DNA of 64,000 bases from Pseudomonas syringae (GCF_001698815.1 NZ_LGSI01000040.1:188731-252730), one strand, 5' to 3'. Shown: positions 44,826 through 54,500, counted from the stretch's first letter. Translations and numbers: made by a program. The notes: generated from the sequence alone by a model not told the origin.

Positions 44826-46034
44826 TTAAAGGCCCGACAGGCCGAGTGCTGGATCGATTCCTTCGAGTGCATCCGCCAATGCCTTGGCGTGGTCGGCGAT
44901 CAGCTTGCGCTGGTCGGCGTTGACCTGATCGTAGGCGCGGTAGCCGCCATCGGTTTTCAGGCCGTTGAGTTCGGTGTCCAGTACAGCGGCGGCGCCATCG
45001 ATTTTCTGCACCAACTCGCCGGAGTTCTTCGCCAGCAGCGGACGAATCAGATCGACCACCTTGCGCGTGCCTTCCAGGTTGGCGGCGAAGCCGTTGAGGT
45101 CCAGATGGCTGTAACGCTCTTCTTCGCCGTTGCTGCGGATTTCGGCCAGGCTGCGCATGTTGCGGGTGATGATGCTCGCCAGTTGCTCGGGCGCCATGTT
45201 CTGCGCCAGCAACTGCTGCTTGAGGGTGGTGACGTCGGCTTGCAGGCGTTGCGCAATCGGTGCCAGGCCGTCGACGGTTTTCTTGTCGAACAGCGCGTAT
45301 TCCAGGCGATGGAAGCCGCTGAAACCTGGGTCCTGCTCGCGTTTCTCGTAGTAATCGGCGCGGGCGTTGATGGCGTTGTCCAGCTCGGACAAGCGCTGCG
45401 CAGCCGGGGCGATACGCTGATAAGCAGCGCGGGCCGGGGCGTAAGCGGCTTGCGCGGCGCTGAGGTCGCCGGCTTCGATGGCTTGCTGCAACGCCGTTAC
45501 GGCCTTGATCAGCGCCGAGCCTTGCATGCTCAGGTAGACGCGGTATTCGGACAGCGGGCCAATGAACGCCACCATCGATGGGCGAGCCTTGGCGTTGGCG
45601 TCGGATTCCGCTGTCGGCGTGACGTGCAGCGTGCCACGCGGGTTGCTCAGCAGGCCGCAGGTGATCGCGTAATCACCCGGCAGCAGGTTGGCGTTGATCA
45701 CCTGGCTCAGGCCCGGTGCGATGTTTTCCCGTTCTTCGACCACCAGCACGCCATCAAGGATTTCCCATTCGACAGCCCGCTCGGAGCGGTTGACGATGCG
45801 AAAAGCGTTCTTGCCCGCGGCAACGGTGAGGTCATTGGGCTCGCAAGCGTGAGCATGAATGGTGACCACGGTTTCCGCATTGGTATTGGCGGCGCGTTTT
45901 TTCATGGCGTTCTGCGAGGCGTAATAGAACATCCCGCCCGCAGCGATCATGACGACCACCGAGCCGGCGACGGCCAATCGCAAGGCGCGGGGAGGCTTGG
46001 CTTTCTCTGAAAGCCCTGTTGGACGATTCGACAT
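44826..46034 (-). CDS. efeO: EfeO, cupredoxin plus M75 iron-uptake protein
   Basis: 402 aa. One N-terminal membrane segment (about 20-40) serves as uncleaved anchor or signal. Residues ~55-145 form a cupredoxin-like domain (HAHACEPNDLTVAAGKNAF, GDYAITCGLLS). Residues ~155-400 are the M75 domain with LSEYRVYL, FHRLEYALF (H-x-x-E) and GEEERYSHLDL, parallel to the separate EfeM-like protein downstream. It delivers iron to EfeU, the permease encoded immediately upstream (8 bases between genes). Confidence 0.93.
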   Translation of the reverse strand: MSNRPTGLSEKAKPPRALRLAVAGSVVVMIAAGGMFYYASQNAMKKRAANTNAETVVTIHAHACEPNDLTVAAGKNAFRIVNRSERAVEWEILDGVLVVEERENIAPGLSQVINANLLPGDYAITCGLLSNPRGTLHVTPTAESDANAKARPSMVAFIGPLSEYRVYLSMQGSALIKAVTALQQAIEAGDLSAAQAAYAPARAAYQRIAPAAQRLSELDNAINARADYYEKREQDPGFSGFHRLEYALFDKKTVDGLAPIAQRLQADVTTLKQQLLAQNMAPEQLASIITRNMRSLAEIRSNGEEERYSHLDLNGFAANLEGTRKVVDLIRPLLAKNSGELVQKIDGAAAVLDTELNGLKTDGGYRAYDQVNADQRKLIADHAKALADALEGIDPALGLSGL

Positions 46035-46042
46035 GTGTGCCC

Positions 46043-46906
46043 TTATTCGTTCGTAGCTGAAGAGGGGTGCGGATGCGCGGGCCGGGTGGGCAGACTCACC
46101 ACCGGGGCGCTGGGCATGAAGAACAGCACCAGCGCGAGGACCAGGTAAATCACATACACACTGAGGGTGCTGACGGTTGGCGCATCCTGATAACCGAACA
46201 TGCCTGCCAGAACCGAACCGGTGGGTCCGTCCATTGGCAGCGTGGCGCTGAAGTCGAAGACCACGGTCTGTAGGTGATTCCAGATCCCGGCTTCATGCAG
46301 CGCTTGCACCGAGTTGGCCAGAATCCCGGCGGCAACCACCAGAATGAACAAGCCGGTCCAGCGGAAAAACAGGCTGAGGTTCAGGCGCATGCTGCCGCTG
46401 TAGATGGCAAAACCCACGGCAATCGCGATGATCAGGCCGAGCAGGGCACCCAAAGGTGCGCCGGGGCCTTCGCTTTGCTGGAAGACGGCGAGCAGGAAGA
46501 ACACGGTTTCCAGGCCTTCACGGGCCACGGCGAAAAACACCATGGCGATCAACGCGTAGGTCTGGTTTTTCGAACCGGCGAGGGCGGCATCCAGGGACAT
46601 GTGCAATGAGTGCTTGATCGAACGAGCGACCTTGCGCATCCAGAACACCATGGAACTGAGGATGCCTACGGCGACAAGACCGACGACACCTTCGAACAAT
46701 TCCTGCTGTTTCTGCGGGAATTCGGCGCTGACCATTTCCAGGCCGCCACCGACGAACAGCGCCAGTGCAGCAGCGAGGAAAACCCCAATCCACACGGCGG
46801 GCATCCACTCCCCGCGACCGGTCTGTCTCAGATAACTGGCGATGATGCCAACGATAAGCGCGGCTTCAATCCCTTCGCGCAGCATGATCAAAAAAGGAAC
46901 GAGCAT
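46043..46906 (-). CDS. efeU: EfeU, FTR1-family iron permease
   Basis: 287 aa with seven membrane helices. Both iron-binding R-E-G-x-E motifs are intact: REGIE (R10-E14) in helix 1 and REGLE (R129-E133) in helix 4. It transports iron across the inner membrane after EfeB/EfeO action. The full permease is present with no frameshift, unlike the broken E. coli K-12 copy. First gene of the operon; a Fur box lies 80 bases upstream. Confidence 0.95.
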   Translation of the reverse strand: MLVPFLIMLREGIEAALIVGIIASYLRQTGRGEWMPAVWIGVFLAAALALFVGGGLEMVSAEFPQKQQELFEGVVGLVAVGILSSMVFWMRKVARSIKHSLHMSLDAALAGSKNQTYALIAMVFFAVAREGLETVFFLLAVFQQSEGPGAPLGALLGLIIAIAVGFAIYSGSMRLNLSLFFRWTGLFILVVAAGILANSVQALHEAGIWNHLQTVVFDFSATLPMDGPTGSVLAGMFGYQDAPTVSTLSVYVIYLVLALVLFFMPSAPVVSLPTRPAHPHPSSATNE

Positions 46907-46985
46907 GTTTCACCAAGGTTTTTTTGCTGTAGGCTGATTCGTTTCAGCGGATCAGAAAGTCTCTGATGTCTGAAACAATGCGTAA

Positions 46986-47004
46986 CATAATGATACTCAT
47001 TATT
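46986..47004 (-). promoter_or_regulatory. Fur box controlling the efe operon
   Basis: The segment CATAATGATACTCATTATT matches 16 of 19 positions of the Fur consensus (GATAATGATAATCATTATC); mismatches are at the first, eleventh and last bases. It lies 80 bases upstream of efeU. Repression by Fe-Fur is the expected control. Confidence 0.85.
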
Positions 47005-47087
47005 GAATGCGTATAGTTGTTTTTTTGATTCCGATCAGTTTCGCATTCTCGTTCAGGAAGGGTTCAGGCGGGATTCGGACGCAGATA

Positions 47088-47174
47088 CGTTGGAACGAGG
47101 TTTGCCCGCGAATCGGAATTTCGGCCGACAGATTCGTTGTATGAAAATGACGCCTTCGCGGGCAATCTCCAACG
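47088..47174. repeat. REPIN
   Basis: CGTTGGAACGAGGTTTGCCC and the inverse GGGCAATCTCCAACG flank a core; a degenerate member of the GTTGGAGCGAGGCTTGCCCG family. Located between the efe promoter and the 3' end of ampC. Confidence 0.75.
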
Positions 47175-47178
47175 GGGC

Positions 47179-48336
47179 TTATAAAACGCTCAAAATCCCA
47201 TACGCCAACTTCACCCGCGCTTCATTGGGGTAATTCCTGTTGGCGAGGATCACGATGCCGGTCTTCTTCTCAGGCACAAACGCCACGTAACCGCCAAAGC
47301 CATTTGTTGAACCGGTCTTGTTGATCCAGGCGTTTGGCGGGGGGGCGATGGGCGGACTGATCGTCTGGACGGGTTGGGTCTCGTAAGCCATTTTGTTGGA
47401 GTTGCTATCCAGCAAAGTTTCCAGTGGCACCGGGTAAGGGTATTGCTCCCAGACCAGTGCCTGAGTCATCGCGCCCACTTTGAAATAACCCGCATGCGTC
47501 TGTGCCAGCGCCTGTTTGATCGGCTCGTCGACCTGGGTCATGGCCATATTTGCCTCGACGAAATGCAGCATGTCCCTGGCACTGGATTTGAGGCCATAAG
47601 CTTCGGCACCGAGCACGCCGCCTTGCAGGCGGACCGGTTGATCCAGTTTGTTGTAGCCCTGGGCATACGCCGACATTTTGCTCGCGGGCACATTCAGCCA
47701 GGTGTTGCTCAGCCCCAATTTAGGCAGCAATTGCTGCTCCATCGCCTGTTCAAACGGCAGGTGCATGGCCGTGGCGGTGATCATCCCGAGCATGCCGATG
47801 CTCGGGTTGGCGTAAGTCCGTTTGCTGCCCGCGGGGTATTGCGGTTGCCAGGCCTGCAAATAATCCATCAGCTGTTCGGTGTTCTGTACGGTGTCCGGCA
47901 CTTGCAACGGAAAGCCGCCAGCGGTGTGGGTGCCCAGATTCATCAAGGTCACTTGGTCGAACGCGCTGCCTTTGAGTCGGGGCAGGTATTTTCCCGGATG
48001 GTCGTTCAGGGACAGCTGGCCGTTGACCTGGGCGAGGGTCGCCAAGGTTGCGGTGAGGGTTTTGCTGATCGAGCCGAGTTCGAACAACGTATCGCTGCTG
48101 ACGTTGGCCTGGGTGTCCTTCGACGCGACACCAAAGTTGTAAAAGTGCTGCTGACCATCAACGGTGAGCGCAATTGCAAGTCCGGGAATCTTGTACTGCT
48201 GCATGACCGCCTTGGCGGCATCGTTCACTGCGGTGTCGAGTCTGGCGGGGTCGGCAGCGGCCATGGCCACGCCGCCAAACACCAGGGTGCACGCCGCAAT
48301 CAACAGTCGGGTGCAGGAGGGGTAAATCGCGGACAT
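47179..48336 (-). CDS. ampC: class C (AmpC) beta-lactamase
   Basis: 385 aa with a Sec signal peptide (cleavage near ...AMAAA, residue ~27). The three active-site boxes are present in order: S89-I-S-K92 (LGSISKTLTA), Y175-A-N177 and K340-T-G. Length and the ISKTLTATL phrase fit a true AmpC cephalosporinase rather than an esterase homologue. It hydrolyses beta-lactams in the periplasm. The canonical divergent ampR is absent; the only LysR-type gene nearby lies upstream on the same strand and looks tied to the CitMHS operon. Expression control is therefore unclear. Confidence 0.93.
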   Translation of the reverse strand: MSAIYPSCTRLLIAACTLVFGGVAMAAADPARLDTAVNDAAKAVMQQYKIPGLAIALTVDGQQHFYNFGVASKDTQANVSSDTLFELGSISKTLTATLATLAQVNGQLSLNDHPGKYLPRLKGSAFDQVTLMNLGTHTAGGFPLQVPDTVQNTEQLMDYLQAWQPQYPAGSKRTYANPSIGMLGMITATAMHLPFEQAMEQQLLPKLGLSNTWLNVPASKMSAYAQGYNKLDQPVRLQGGVLGAEAYGLKSSARDMLHFVEANMAMTQVDEPIKQALAQTHAGYFKVGAMTQALVWEQYPYPVPLETLLDSNSNKMAYETQPVQTISPPIAPPPNAWINKTGSTNGFGGYVAFVPEKKTGIVILANRNYPNEARVKLAYGILSVL

Positions 48337-48418
48337 CCAGGTTTCCTCGGTTCATGAGTCGAAGTAGTCGGGCATGCAGCCTATTGAGTCCGGCGAAGGC
48401 GGCTCAATAAACCTTCTA

Positions 48419-49297
48419 TCACAAAATATTTCCCATCAGTTCCACGAAGCGTTGCGCGGCCGGGCTCAGGTTCTGGTTGCTGCGGGTGATCAAGCCTATT
48501 TCCCGGCTGACCCCCGGATGATCCACCGGCACCCGGACCAGATCGCCACGGCCTTCATCGGCCGACTCCGGCAGCAACGTCATGCCCAGCCCCTGGCGAA
48601 CCAGTGCCAGAACCGTCGACATGTAGTTGGCTTCCAGCCCCGGTACCAGTTCCAGCTGTTCTTCGGCGAACAACTGCTCCACACGTTCGCGCACGCTGCT
48701 GTCGCGGCCGGTCAGGATAATCGGCTGGCCGGCCAGCGCTGCGAGTTTGATCGACGCGTGTCTGGCCAGCGGATGCGCGTGCGGCACAAACAGGCACAGG
48801 CGATCGGTCATCACTACCTGAAAGTCCAGGCCGTGACTCATCCGGGCTTTGACGCCGAGGCCAAAATCCACTTCGCCCTCACGGACCAGCGCATCAATGC
48901 GCTGCGCAACTACATCCCGCAGACGAACTTCGACGCCGGGAAACTGCTCGCGAAATTGGCGCAACACCGGCGGCAATGCGCCGGAACACAAGGAGGGCAG
49001 GGCGGCAATGGTCACCACGCCACGCCGCAGGGCGGCCAGATCCCGAGAGCCGGCGACAATGTTGTCCAGATCCAGCAGCAATTTTTCCATGGGCCGCAGA
49101 TTGTTCTGCCCGGCAGCCGTGAGGCTGACATGGCGCGGGCTGCGCTCCAGGAGCGTTACGCCGAGCCATTCTTCCAATTGCTGGATCTGCACGGTCAGTG
49201 CCGACGGCGACAGGTTCAGCTCCAGCGCCGCTTTGGCGAAGCTGCCGCTGTGGGCTACGGCGAGGAAGGCGCGGATGTGCTGAATGGAATTCTTCAT
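48419..49297 (-). CDS. LysR-family regulator divergent from the CitMHS/AtuA operon
   Basis: 292 aa; I took the internal ATG of the longer frame because the LysR fold starts there (MKNSIQHIRAFLAVAHSGSF). The helix-turn-helix is SFAKAALELNLSPSALTVQI, followed by LEEWLGVTLLERSPRHVSLT. The effector domain (residues ~90-290) has two Rossmann-like lobes. It is divergent from the citMHS gene with 131 bases between the starts, including a perfect inverted repeat. Most likely an activator responding to a carboxylate carried by CitMHS or used by the AtuA proteins. Confidence 0.9.
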   Translation of the reverse strand: MKNSIQHIRAFLAVAHSGSFAKAALELNLSPSALTVQIQQLEEWLGVTLLERSPRHVSLTAAGQNNLRPMEKLLLDLDNIVAGSRDLAALRRGVVTIAALPSLCSGALPPVLRQFREQFPGVEVRLRDVVAQRIDALVREGEVDFGLGVKARMSHGLDFQVVMTDRLCLFVPHAHPLARHASIKLAALAGQPIILTGRDSSVRERVEQLFAEEQLELVPGLEANYMSTVLALVRQGLGMTLLPESADEGRGDLVRVPVDHPGVSREIGLITRSNQNLSPAAQRFVELMGNIL

Positions 49298-49351
49298 TTT
49301 GTTTTTCCGAATGCAGGACGCTGAACATTTCAATTTACAAAGCTTACCTGT

Positions 49352-49373
49352 GTTTTCAATACTCGTTGAAAAC
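49352..49373. promoter_or_regulatory. inverted repeat, candidate LysR-regulator site
   Basis: Perfect 8-bp arms GTTTTCAA and TTGAAAAC separated by 6 bases. Position midway between the divergent LysR and citMHS starts is where a LysR recognition site is expected. Confidence 0.6.
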
Positions 49374-49428
49374 AACAACAGCTCATCTCGCCGCGCCAGT
49401 GGTCAGGGATGACGAACAGGAAGTCCCT

Positions 49429-50721
49429 ATGCTCGCCACCCTCGGTGTCATCACCATTCTCTGTTTACTCGCCGCCGTCATGAGTAAACGCCTTTCGCCC
49501 CTTGTTGCACTCATCGCCTTGCCGATCATCGCCGCCTTGCTCGGTGGATTCGGCCTGCAAACCAGCGCCTTCATCATTACCGGCATCAAGAACGTTGCGC
49601 CGGTGGTGGGCATGTTCGTCTTTGCGATCCTGTTTTTCGGAGTCATGACCGACGCCGGCATGCTCGACCCGATCATCGACCGCATCCTGCGCACCGTCGG
49701 TACGCGGCCGACGCGCATCGTGATGGGCACCGCGCTGTTGGCGCTGCTGGTGCACCTTGACGGATCGGGGGCCGTGACCTTTCTGGTGACCATCCCGGCC
49801 ATGCTGCCCTTGTATACGCGGCTGGGCATGGATAAACGGATTCTCGCCTGCGTCACGGCGATGGCCGCCGGGGTGAATTTCCTGCCCTGGACCGGCCCGG
49901 TTCTGCGCTCTTCTGCGGCTTTGCATGTGCCGGTGGCGGACCTGTTCCAGCCGCTGATCCCGGTGCAGATCGTTGGCCTGATATTTGTCTTCACCTGCGT
50001 CTGGTTCCTGGGCCGTCGCGAAGAAAAACGGCTCGGTCTCGGTGCTGGCGCCAACGTGGATGTGGTGCCGCAACGGGTGCTTAGCGAGCACGAAGAAATT
50101 CTGCGTCGCCCCCGTTTGTTCTGGCTGAACCTGGTGCTGACCATCGCCGTGATGGGCGTGATGATTTCCGGGATTGTCGATCCGGTGGTGATGTTCATGC
50201 TCGGTACGGTGCTGGCGCTGTGCATCAACTACCCCAACGTCGACGCCCAACGTGCGCGCATCGATGCTCACGCCAAAACCGCCCTGACCATGGCCAGTAT
50301 TCTGCTGGCGGCCGGGGTATTCACCGGGATCATGCAAGGCACCGGCATGCTCAAGGCTATGGCCGAAGTAGCCGTTGCGCAGATTCCCGCAGGTCACGGC
50401 AAGTTGATTCCGATGGTGGTGGGTTTCCTGTCCATGCCGCTGAGCATGCTGTTCGACCCGGATTCGTTTTATTTCGGCGTGATGCCGGTGATTGCCGAAG
50501 TCGGCAAGGCCTTGGGTGTTGATCCGCTGCAGGTCGCCCAAGCGTCGCTGCTGGGCGTACACACCACCGGCTTCCCGGTCAGTCCGCTGACCCCGGCCAC
50601 TTTCCTGCTGGTGGGCCTGTGCAAAATCGAACTGGCCGATCACCAGCGTTTCACCATCCCTTTCCTGTTCGCGGCTTCGGTGTTGATGACCCTGACCGCA
50701 CTGCTTCTGGGAGTGTTCTAA
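49429..50721 (+). CDS. CitMHS-family citrate/carboxylate transporter
   Basis: 430 aa; true start taken at the ATG with CAGGAAG upstream, since the longer frame overlaps the LysR promoter. About twelve membrane helices. Family blocks include FAILFFGVMTDAGMLDPIID, HLDGSGAVTFLVTIPAMLPLY and FLPWTGPVLRSSAAL. The C-terminal half contains MPLSMLFDPDSFYFGVMPV and SLLGVHTTGFPVSPLTPATF. CitMHS proteins import metal-citrate or related tricarboxylates with protons. It is followed with no gap by the AtuA-family gene, so uptake and metabolism of one substrate are probably coupled. Confidence 0.92.
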   Translation: MLATLGVITILCLLAAVMSKRLSPLVALIALPIIAALLGGFGLQTSAFIITGIKNVAPVVGMFVFAILFFGVMTDAGMLDPIIDRILRTVGTRPTRIVMGTALLALLVHLDGSGAVTFLVTIPAMLPLYTRLGMDKRILACVTAMAAGVNFLPWTGPVLRSSAALHVPVADLFQPLIPVQIVGLIFVFTCVWFLGRREEKRLGLGAGANVDVVPQRVLSEHEEILRRPRLFWLNLVLTIAVMGVMISGIVDPVVMFMLGTVLALCINYPNVDAQRARIDAHAKTALTMASILLAAGVFTGIMQGTGMLKAMAEVAVAQIPAGHGKLIPMVVGFLSMPLSMLFDPDSFYFGVMPVIAEVGKALGVDPLQVAQASLLGVHTTGFPVSPLTPATFLLVGLCKIELADHQRFTIPFLFAASVLMTLTALLLGVF

Positions 50722-52086
50722 ATGAAAACCCTACGTATCGGCTCCGGCGCCGGCTATTCCGGCGATCGCATCGAGCCTGCCGTCGAGCTGGCCGAACACG
50801 GCGAGCTGGATTACCTGATCTTCGAATGCCTGGCTGAGCGCACCATCGCTCTGGCCCAGCAGGCACGCCTGAGCGATCCCGAATCCGGCTATGACCCGCT
50901 GCTCAGCGAACGCATGCGCCGGGTACTGCCCTTTGTCGGGCGCGGTGCCGAGGGTCAGCGTCGTCGTTTGCGGATTATCACCAACATGGGCGCGGTCAAT
51001 CCGCTGGCGGCGGCCCGGGAAGTGCGACGGATCGCCGCCGAACTGGGCTTGCCTGGCTTGAAGGTTGCGGCCTTGACCGGGGACGATGTGCTGGCTGCCT
51101 TGCGGGCCAATCCCGAGCAATTGCTGGATAACGGCGCATCCCTCGGATCCCTGGGCGAACGGCTGATTTCCGCCAACGCCTACCTGGGCGCCGAAGGTAT
51201 CGTCGAGGCGTTGCAGGCCGATGCGGATGTGGTGATTACCGGCCGGGTCGCCGATCCTTCATTGTTTCTCGCGCCGCAGTTGTTCGAATTCGGCTGGGCC
51301 GAGGACGACTGGACCTTGTTGGGACGCGGCACGGCGGTCGGGCATTTACTGGAATGCGCGGGGCAGATCAGCGGCGGCTATTTTGCCGATCCTGGCTACA
51401 AGGACGTGCCCGATCTGGCGCGGCTGGGCTTCCCGTTGGCAGAAGTGGATGCCTCGGGCGCCGCAGTGATCAGCAAAGTGGCAGGCTCCGGCGGGCGCAT
51501 CGATACCGCGACCTGCACCGAGCAGCTGATCTACGAAGTTCACGATCCGGCGGCGTATTTGACGCCGGACGTCAGCGCGGATTTTTCCGGGGTATCGTTC
51601 TCGGTCCTGGGTGTGGATCAGGTTAGGGTCAGCGGCGCTGATGGCCGCGCACGACCGCAAACCTTGAAGGTCTCGGTGGGCTATCTCGATGGCTGGATCG
51701 GCGAAGGGCAGATTTCCTACGGCGGTCCCGGCGCATTGGCTCGGGCCCGGTTGGCGCGGGACGTGGTGCTGGAGCGCCTGAAACTCATGGGCGTGGTTTA
51801 CGACGACATACGCGCCGAGTTGATAGGTGTGGATGCCTTGCATGGTGGCGAATTGGGTTCGCGTGTGACCAGCGAGCCCTGGGAAGTCCGACTGCGAGTT
51901 GCCGCCCGCTGCGCCGACAAGGCCGAAGCAGTGCGCGTCGGCAATGAAGTGGAAACCCTCTACACCAACGGCCCGTATGGCGGCGGCGGGGCGACCAAGG
52001 GTTTGCGGCAGGTGGTGGCGGTGGCGTCGCTGTTCGTGCCACGCACCGCCGTTACGCCGACTGTGCATCTGGAGCAAACACCATGA
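50722..52086 (+). CDS. AtuA-family protein (acyclic terpene utilisation, DUF1446)
   Basis: 454 aa; ATG directly after the citMHS stop. The family opening RIGSGAGYSGDRIEPAVEL is followed by ELDYLIFECLAERTIALAQQ and ITNMGAVNPLAAAREVRRIA. Further blocks are DVVITGRVADPSLFLAPQLFEFGW and, at the end, YTNGPYGGGGATKG. AtuA is essential for citronellol degradation in P. aeruginosa but its reaction is unknown. None of the other atu genes is here, and the partner is a carboxylate carrier, so terpene use is not implied. Overlaps the next gene by 4 bp. Confidence 0.88.
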   Translation: MKTLRIGSGAGYSGDRIEPAVELAEHGELDYLIFECLAERTIALAQQARLSDPESGYDPLLSERMRRVLPFVGRGAEGQRRRLRIITNMGAVNPLAAAREVRRIAAELGLPGLKVAALTGDDVLAALRANPEQLLDNGASLGSLGERLISANAYLGAEGIVEALQADADVVITGRVADPSLFLAPQLFEFGWAEDDWTLLGRGTAVGHLLECAGQISGGYFADPGYKDVPDLARLGFPLAEVDASGAAVISKVAGSGGRIDTATCTEQLIYEVHDPAAYLTPDVSADFSGVSFSVLGVDQVRVSGADGRARPQTLKVSVGYLDGWIGEGQISYGGPGALARARLARDVVLERLKLMGVVYDDIRAELIGVDALHGGELGSRVTSEPWEVRLRVAARCADKAEAVRVGNEVETLYTNGPYGGGGATKGLRQVVAVASLFVPRTAVTPTVHLEQTP

Positions 52087-52403
52087 ACGAACCGATCAAG
52101 CTGCGCGAACTGGCCCATTCCCGGACCGGTGACAAGGGCGATACCTCGAACATTTCGGTGATCGCCTATCGCGCTGAAGACTTTTCCCGCCTGCGTGACG
52201 CCTTGAGCGTCGAACGAGTAACCGCCCACTTCGCCGAACTCCTCGATCCGACGGCTGGCCCGGTGCGGCGTTATGAACTGCCCAATGTGCACGCTCTGAA
52301 TTTCGTCCTGCCCGGCATCCTGCGCGGCGGCGTCACCCGCTCCCTGGCGCTGGACGCCCACGGCAAAGCCTTGGGCGCAGCGTTGCTGGATATCAAAGTT
52401 TGA
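52083..52403 (+). CDS. AtuA C-terminal-like companion protein
   Basis: 106 aa. The motif LAHSRTGDKGDTSNISVIAY and the ending HALNFVLPGILRGGVTRSL match the C-terminal domain that in some AtuA proteins is fused to the main domain. Here it is a separate gene overlapping its partner by 4 bp (ATGA), so the two form one functional unit. RTGDKG is conserved and may bind a phosphate or CoA group, but that is inference. Last gene of the LysR-controlled operon. Confidence 0.88.
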   Translation: MNEPIKLRELAHSRTGDKGDTSNISVIAYRAEDFSRLRDALSVERVTAHFAELLDPTAGPVRRYELPNVHALNFVLPGILRGGVTRSLALDAHGKALGAALLDIKV

Positions 52404-52429
52404 CACCGCCTCAACGAATCACCGGTCCT

Positions 52430-52533
52430 GTAGGAGCCGAGCTTGCTCGCGATGAACGATGACGCGGTATGTCTGGCCCACCGAGGTGTCTGATTCGCGG
52501 GCAAGGTGGATCGCCACCCCGGTCGCTCCAACG
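52430..52533. repeat. REPIN with variant right arm
   Basis: GTAGGAGCCGAGCTTGCTCG opens the unit and CGCTCCAACG closes it. Between GCGGGCAAG and CGCTCC there are about 17 extra GC-rich bases, the same place as the variant arm of the 23160-23263 copy. Lies between the convergent AtuA companion and chemoreceptor genes. Confidence 0.8.
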
Positions 52534-52559
52534 AGGCCGTGATCCAATTCCGTCTGGCG

Positions 52560-54500
52560 CTACAACTTAAACCGCGCCATCTGCGACGCCAGGTGTTCGG
52601 CTTTTTCCGACAGTTTCAGGCAGTCCGCGCGGCAGTTTTGCACGTCCTGAGCGGTGGATTGCGCCAGGTCGGCGATGCCTTGCACGTTGCGGTTTATCTC
52701 TTCGGTAACGGTGCTTTGTTCTTCGGTGGCGGCGGCGACCTGGTGGTTGCGGTCGGTGAGTTCCTCCACGTGCCCGGCAATCGCGTCCAGTGAATTGCCG
52801 GTGCGGCGGCTGGCTTCCACGCCGGTGCCAGTCGCGGCCTGGCCGGCGCGCATCGAGTTGACGGCCTGATCCGCACCGGTCTTGAGTTCACCCATCATCT
52901 GCTGGATCTCGGTGGTCGCGCTTTGCGTGCGTCCGGCCAGCGTGCGCACTTCATCGGCGACCACCGCAAAGCCACGGCCCATCTCGCCGGCGCGGGCGGC
53001 TTCGATGGCGGCGTTCAACGCCAGCAGGTTGGTCTGCTCGGAAATGCTGCGGATCACCGTCAACACCTGATCGATGGTGGCAATCTGCGTCGCGAGGATC
53101 TCCACGGCGCCGGCCGCGCTGCCGACGCTGTCGGACATGCCCTGGATATGGGTGATCGACTGGCCGACGATCTGTTTGGCGGACATCGCCTCTTGATGCG
53201 TATTGCGTGAAACATCCGCCGCCGCACCGGCATTGCGGGCGATTTCCTGCACGGTCAGGCCCATTTCATGCACAGCGGTGGCGACCATATCGGTCATCTG
53301 CTGTTGCTGGATCGCACGTGTCGAAGTGCTGTCGACGACCCGCGCGACGTCCACCACGCTGTGCCGCAGTTGCTCGCTGGTTTGCAGCGCATCGCCGATC
53401 AACAGGCGCATGCTGGCGACGAAACGATTGAAACCGCGAGCCAGGTCGCCCAGTTCGTTTTCCCGGTGATCATCGAGGCTGCGGGTCAGATCGCCTTCGC
53501 CGCCGCCAATATCGATCAGCGCGTTGGTGACCTGACGAATCGGCCGCACGATGCCGCGCGCCATCCACACCACAAAGCCGAGGAACACCAGCACCACGGC
53601 AAGGCTGATCGCCGAGATGATCGTCAGCGCGTCTTTCGCCGGGCCATACACCTCGGCCAGGGGAACCTCGCTGACCAGCGTCCAGCCCAGGGACTGCACC
53701 GGTTCGGCGACCGCCACGTAAGCCTTGCCGTCACGCTGGAATTCCAGCGCCGTGCTCGGCCCGCTACCCTTGCTCAACAAGGCCTTGGCCGAGTCGGCAC
53801 CGACCAGTTGCTCAAGGGTCTGCCGATCATTGAAATCGGCATTGGGATGCACCTTGATCTTGCCGTCGGCGCTGACCAGATACACCTGGCCCTGCTGACC
53901 AAAGTGGAAGTCGCGGACCATCTGCGACAGCGCGGTCATGCTGAAACCCAGCCCCGCAACGCCGACCACTGTGCCGTTGTTTTCGATGCGCTGGTTGATG
54001 AACAGCGTCGGCACCTTGGTGCTTTTATCGATATCGATTTCCAGCGAGCGCTGCTTGCCGCTGTCGAGAAAGCCGTAGAACCAGGCGTTCTCCGCCGCGC
54101 CCCTTTGCAGGGTGCGATCCACGCCGTTGTTGGTGAAGTAATGGCCGCTATCCTTGGCGACAATAAAGGTGGTCAGCGCGTTGTGCTGTTGCTTGATCTT
54201 CGCCAGATATCGAATGAAAGCCGGTTGCTGGGCAGCGTCTTCACCGGCGCCGAGCCATTCAGCGACCAAGGTGTTGTCGGCGATATCACTGGCTGCGGTG
54301 AGCGGCGCGGCGAGCAGGCGTTCCAGATCATTGCGGATGGCTTCGACGCTGGCCGGCATGGCTTGTTGCAGCAGATAACGGTCGGTCAGTTTGTTAAGGG
54401 CAAAGGCATAAATCGCGATGACGATCAGGCTGCTGATCACCAACGCGGCGCCCATGCTCAGGGTCAATTGCCACTGAATACTTTTTCGCCAGACAGGCAT
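52560..54500 (-). CDS. methyl-accepting chemotaxis protein with dCache-type sensor
   Basis: 646 aa from the ATG preceded by GGAG, 12 codons inside the longest frame. Membrane helices near 10-35 and 285-308 enclose a ~250-residue periplasmic double-Cache domain ([33 protein letters not shown]). A HAMP follows ([14 protein letters not shown]), then the signalling hairpin with the invariant tip [20 protein letters not shown]. It senses a ligand outside the cell and steers flagellar CheA. The W-F-Y...F-I-N-Q pocket pattern differs from classical amino-acid receptors; ligand unknown. Monocistronic. Confidence 0.92.
   Translation of the reverse strand: MPVWRKSIQWQLTLSMGAALVISSLIVIAIYAFALNKLTDRYLLQQAMPASVEAIRNDLERLLAAPLTAASDIADNTLVAEWLGAGEDAAQQPAFIRYLAKIKQQHNALTTFIVAKDSGHYFTNNGVDRTLQRGAAENAWFYGFLDSGKQRSLEIDIDKSTKVPTLFINQRIENNGTVVGVAGLGFSMTALSQMVRDFHFGQQGQVYLVSADGKIKVHPNADFNDRQTLEQLVGADSAKALLSKGSGPSTALEFQRDGKAYVAVAEPVQSLGWTLVSEVPLAEVYGPAKDALTIISAISLAVVLVFLGFVVWMARGIVRPIRQVTNALIDIGGGEGDLTRSLDDHRENELGDLARGFNRFVASMRLLIGDALQTSEQLRHSVVDVARVVDSTSTRAIQQQQMTDMVATAVHEMGLTVQEIARNAGAAADVSRNTHQEAMSAKQIVGQSITHIQGMSDSVGSAAGAVEILATQIATIDQVLTVIRSISEQTNLLALNAAIEAARAGEMGRGFAVVADEVRTLAGRTQSATTEIQQMMGELKTGADQAVNSMRAGQAATGTGVEASRRTGNSLDAIAGHVEELTDRNHQVAAATEEQSTVTEEINRNVQGIADLAQSTAQDVQNCRADCLKLSEKAEHLASQMARFKL

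Noticed and set aside
48419..49297. The LysR gene as AmpR for ampC
   Set aside because: It is not divergent from ampC, lies in the same orientation, and has a perfect operator-like repeat facing the citMHS operon.
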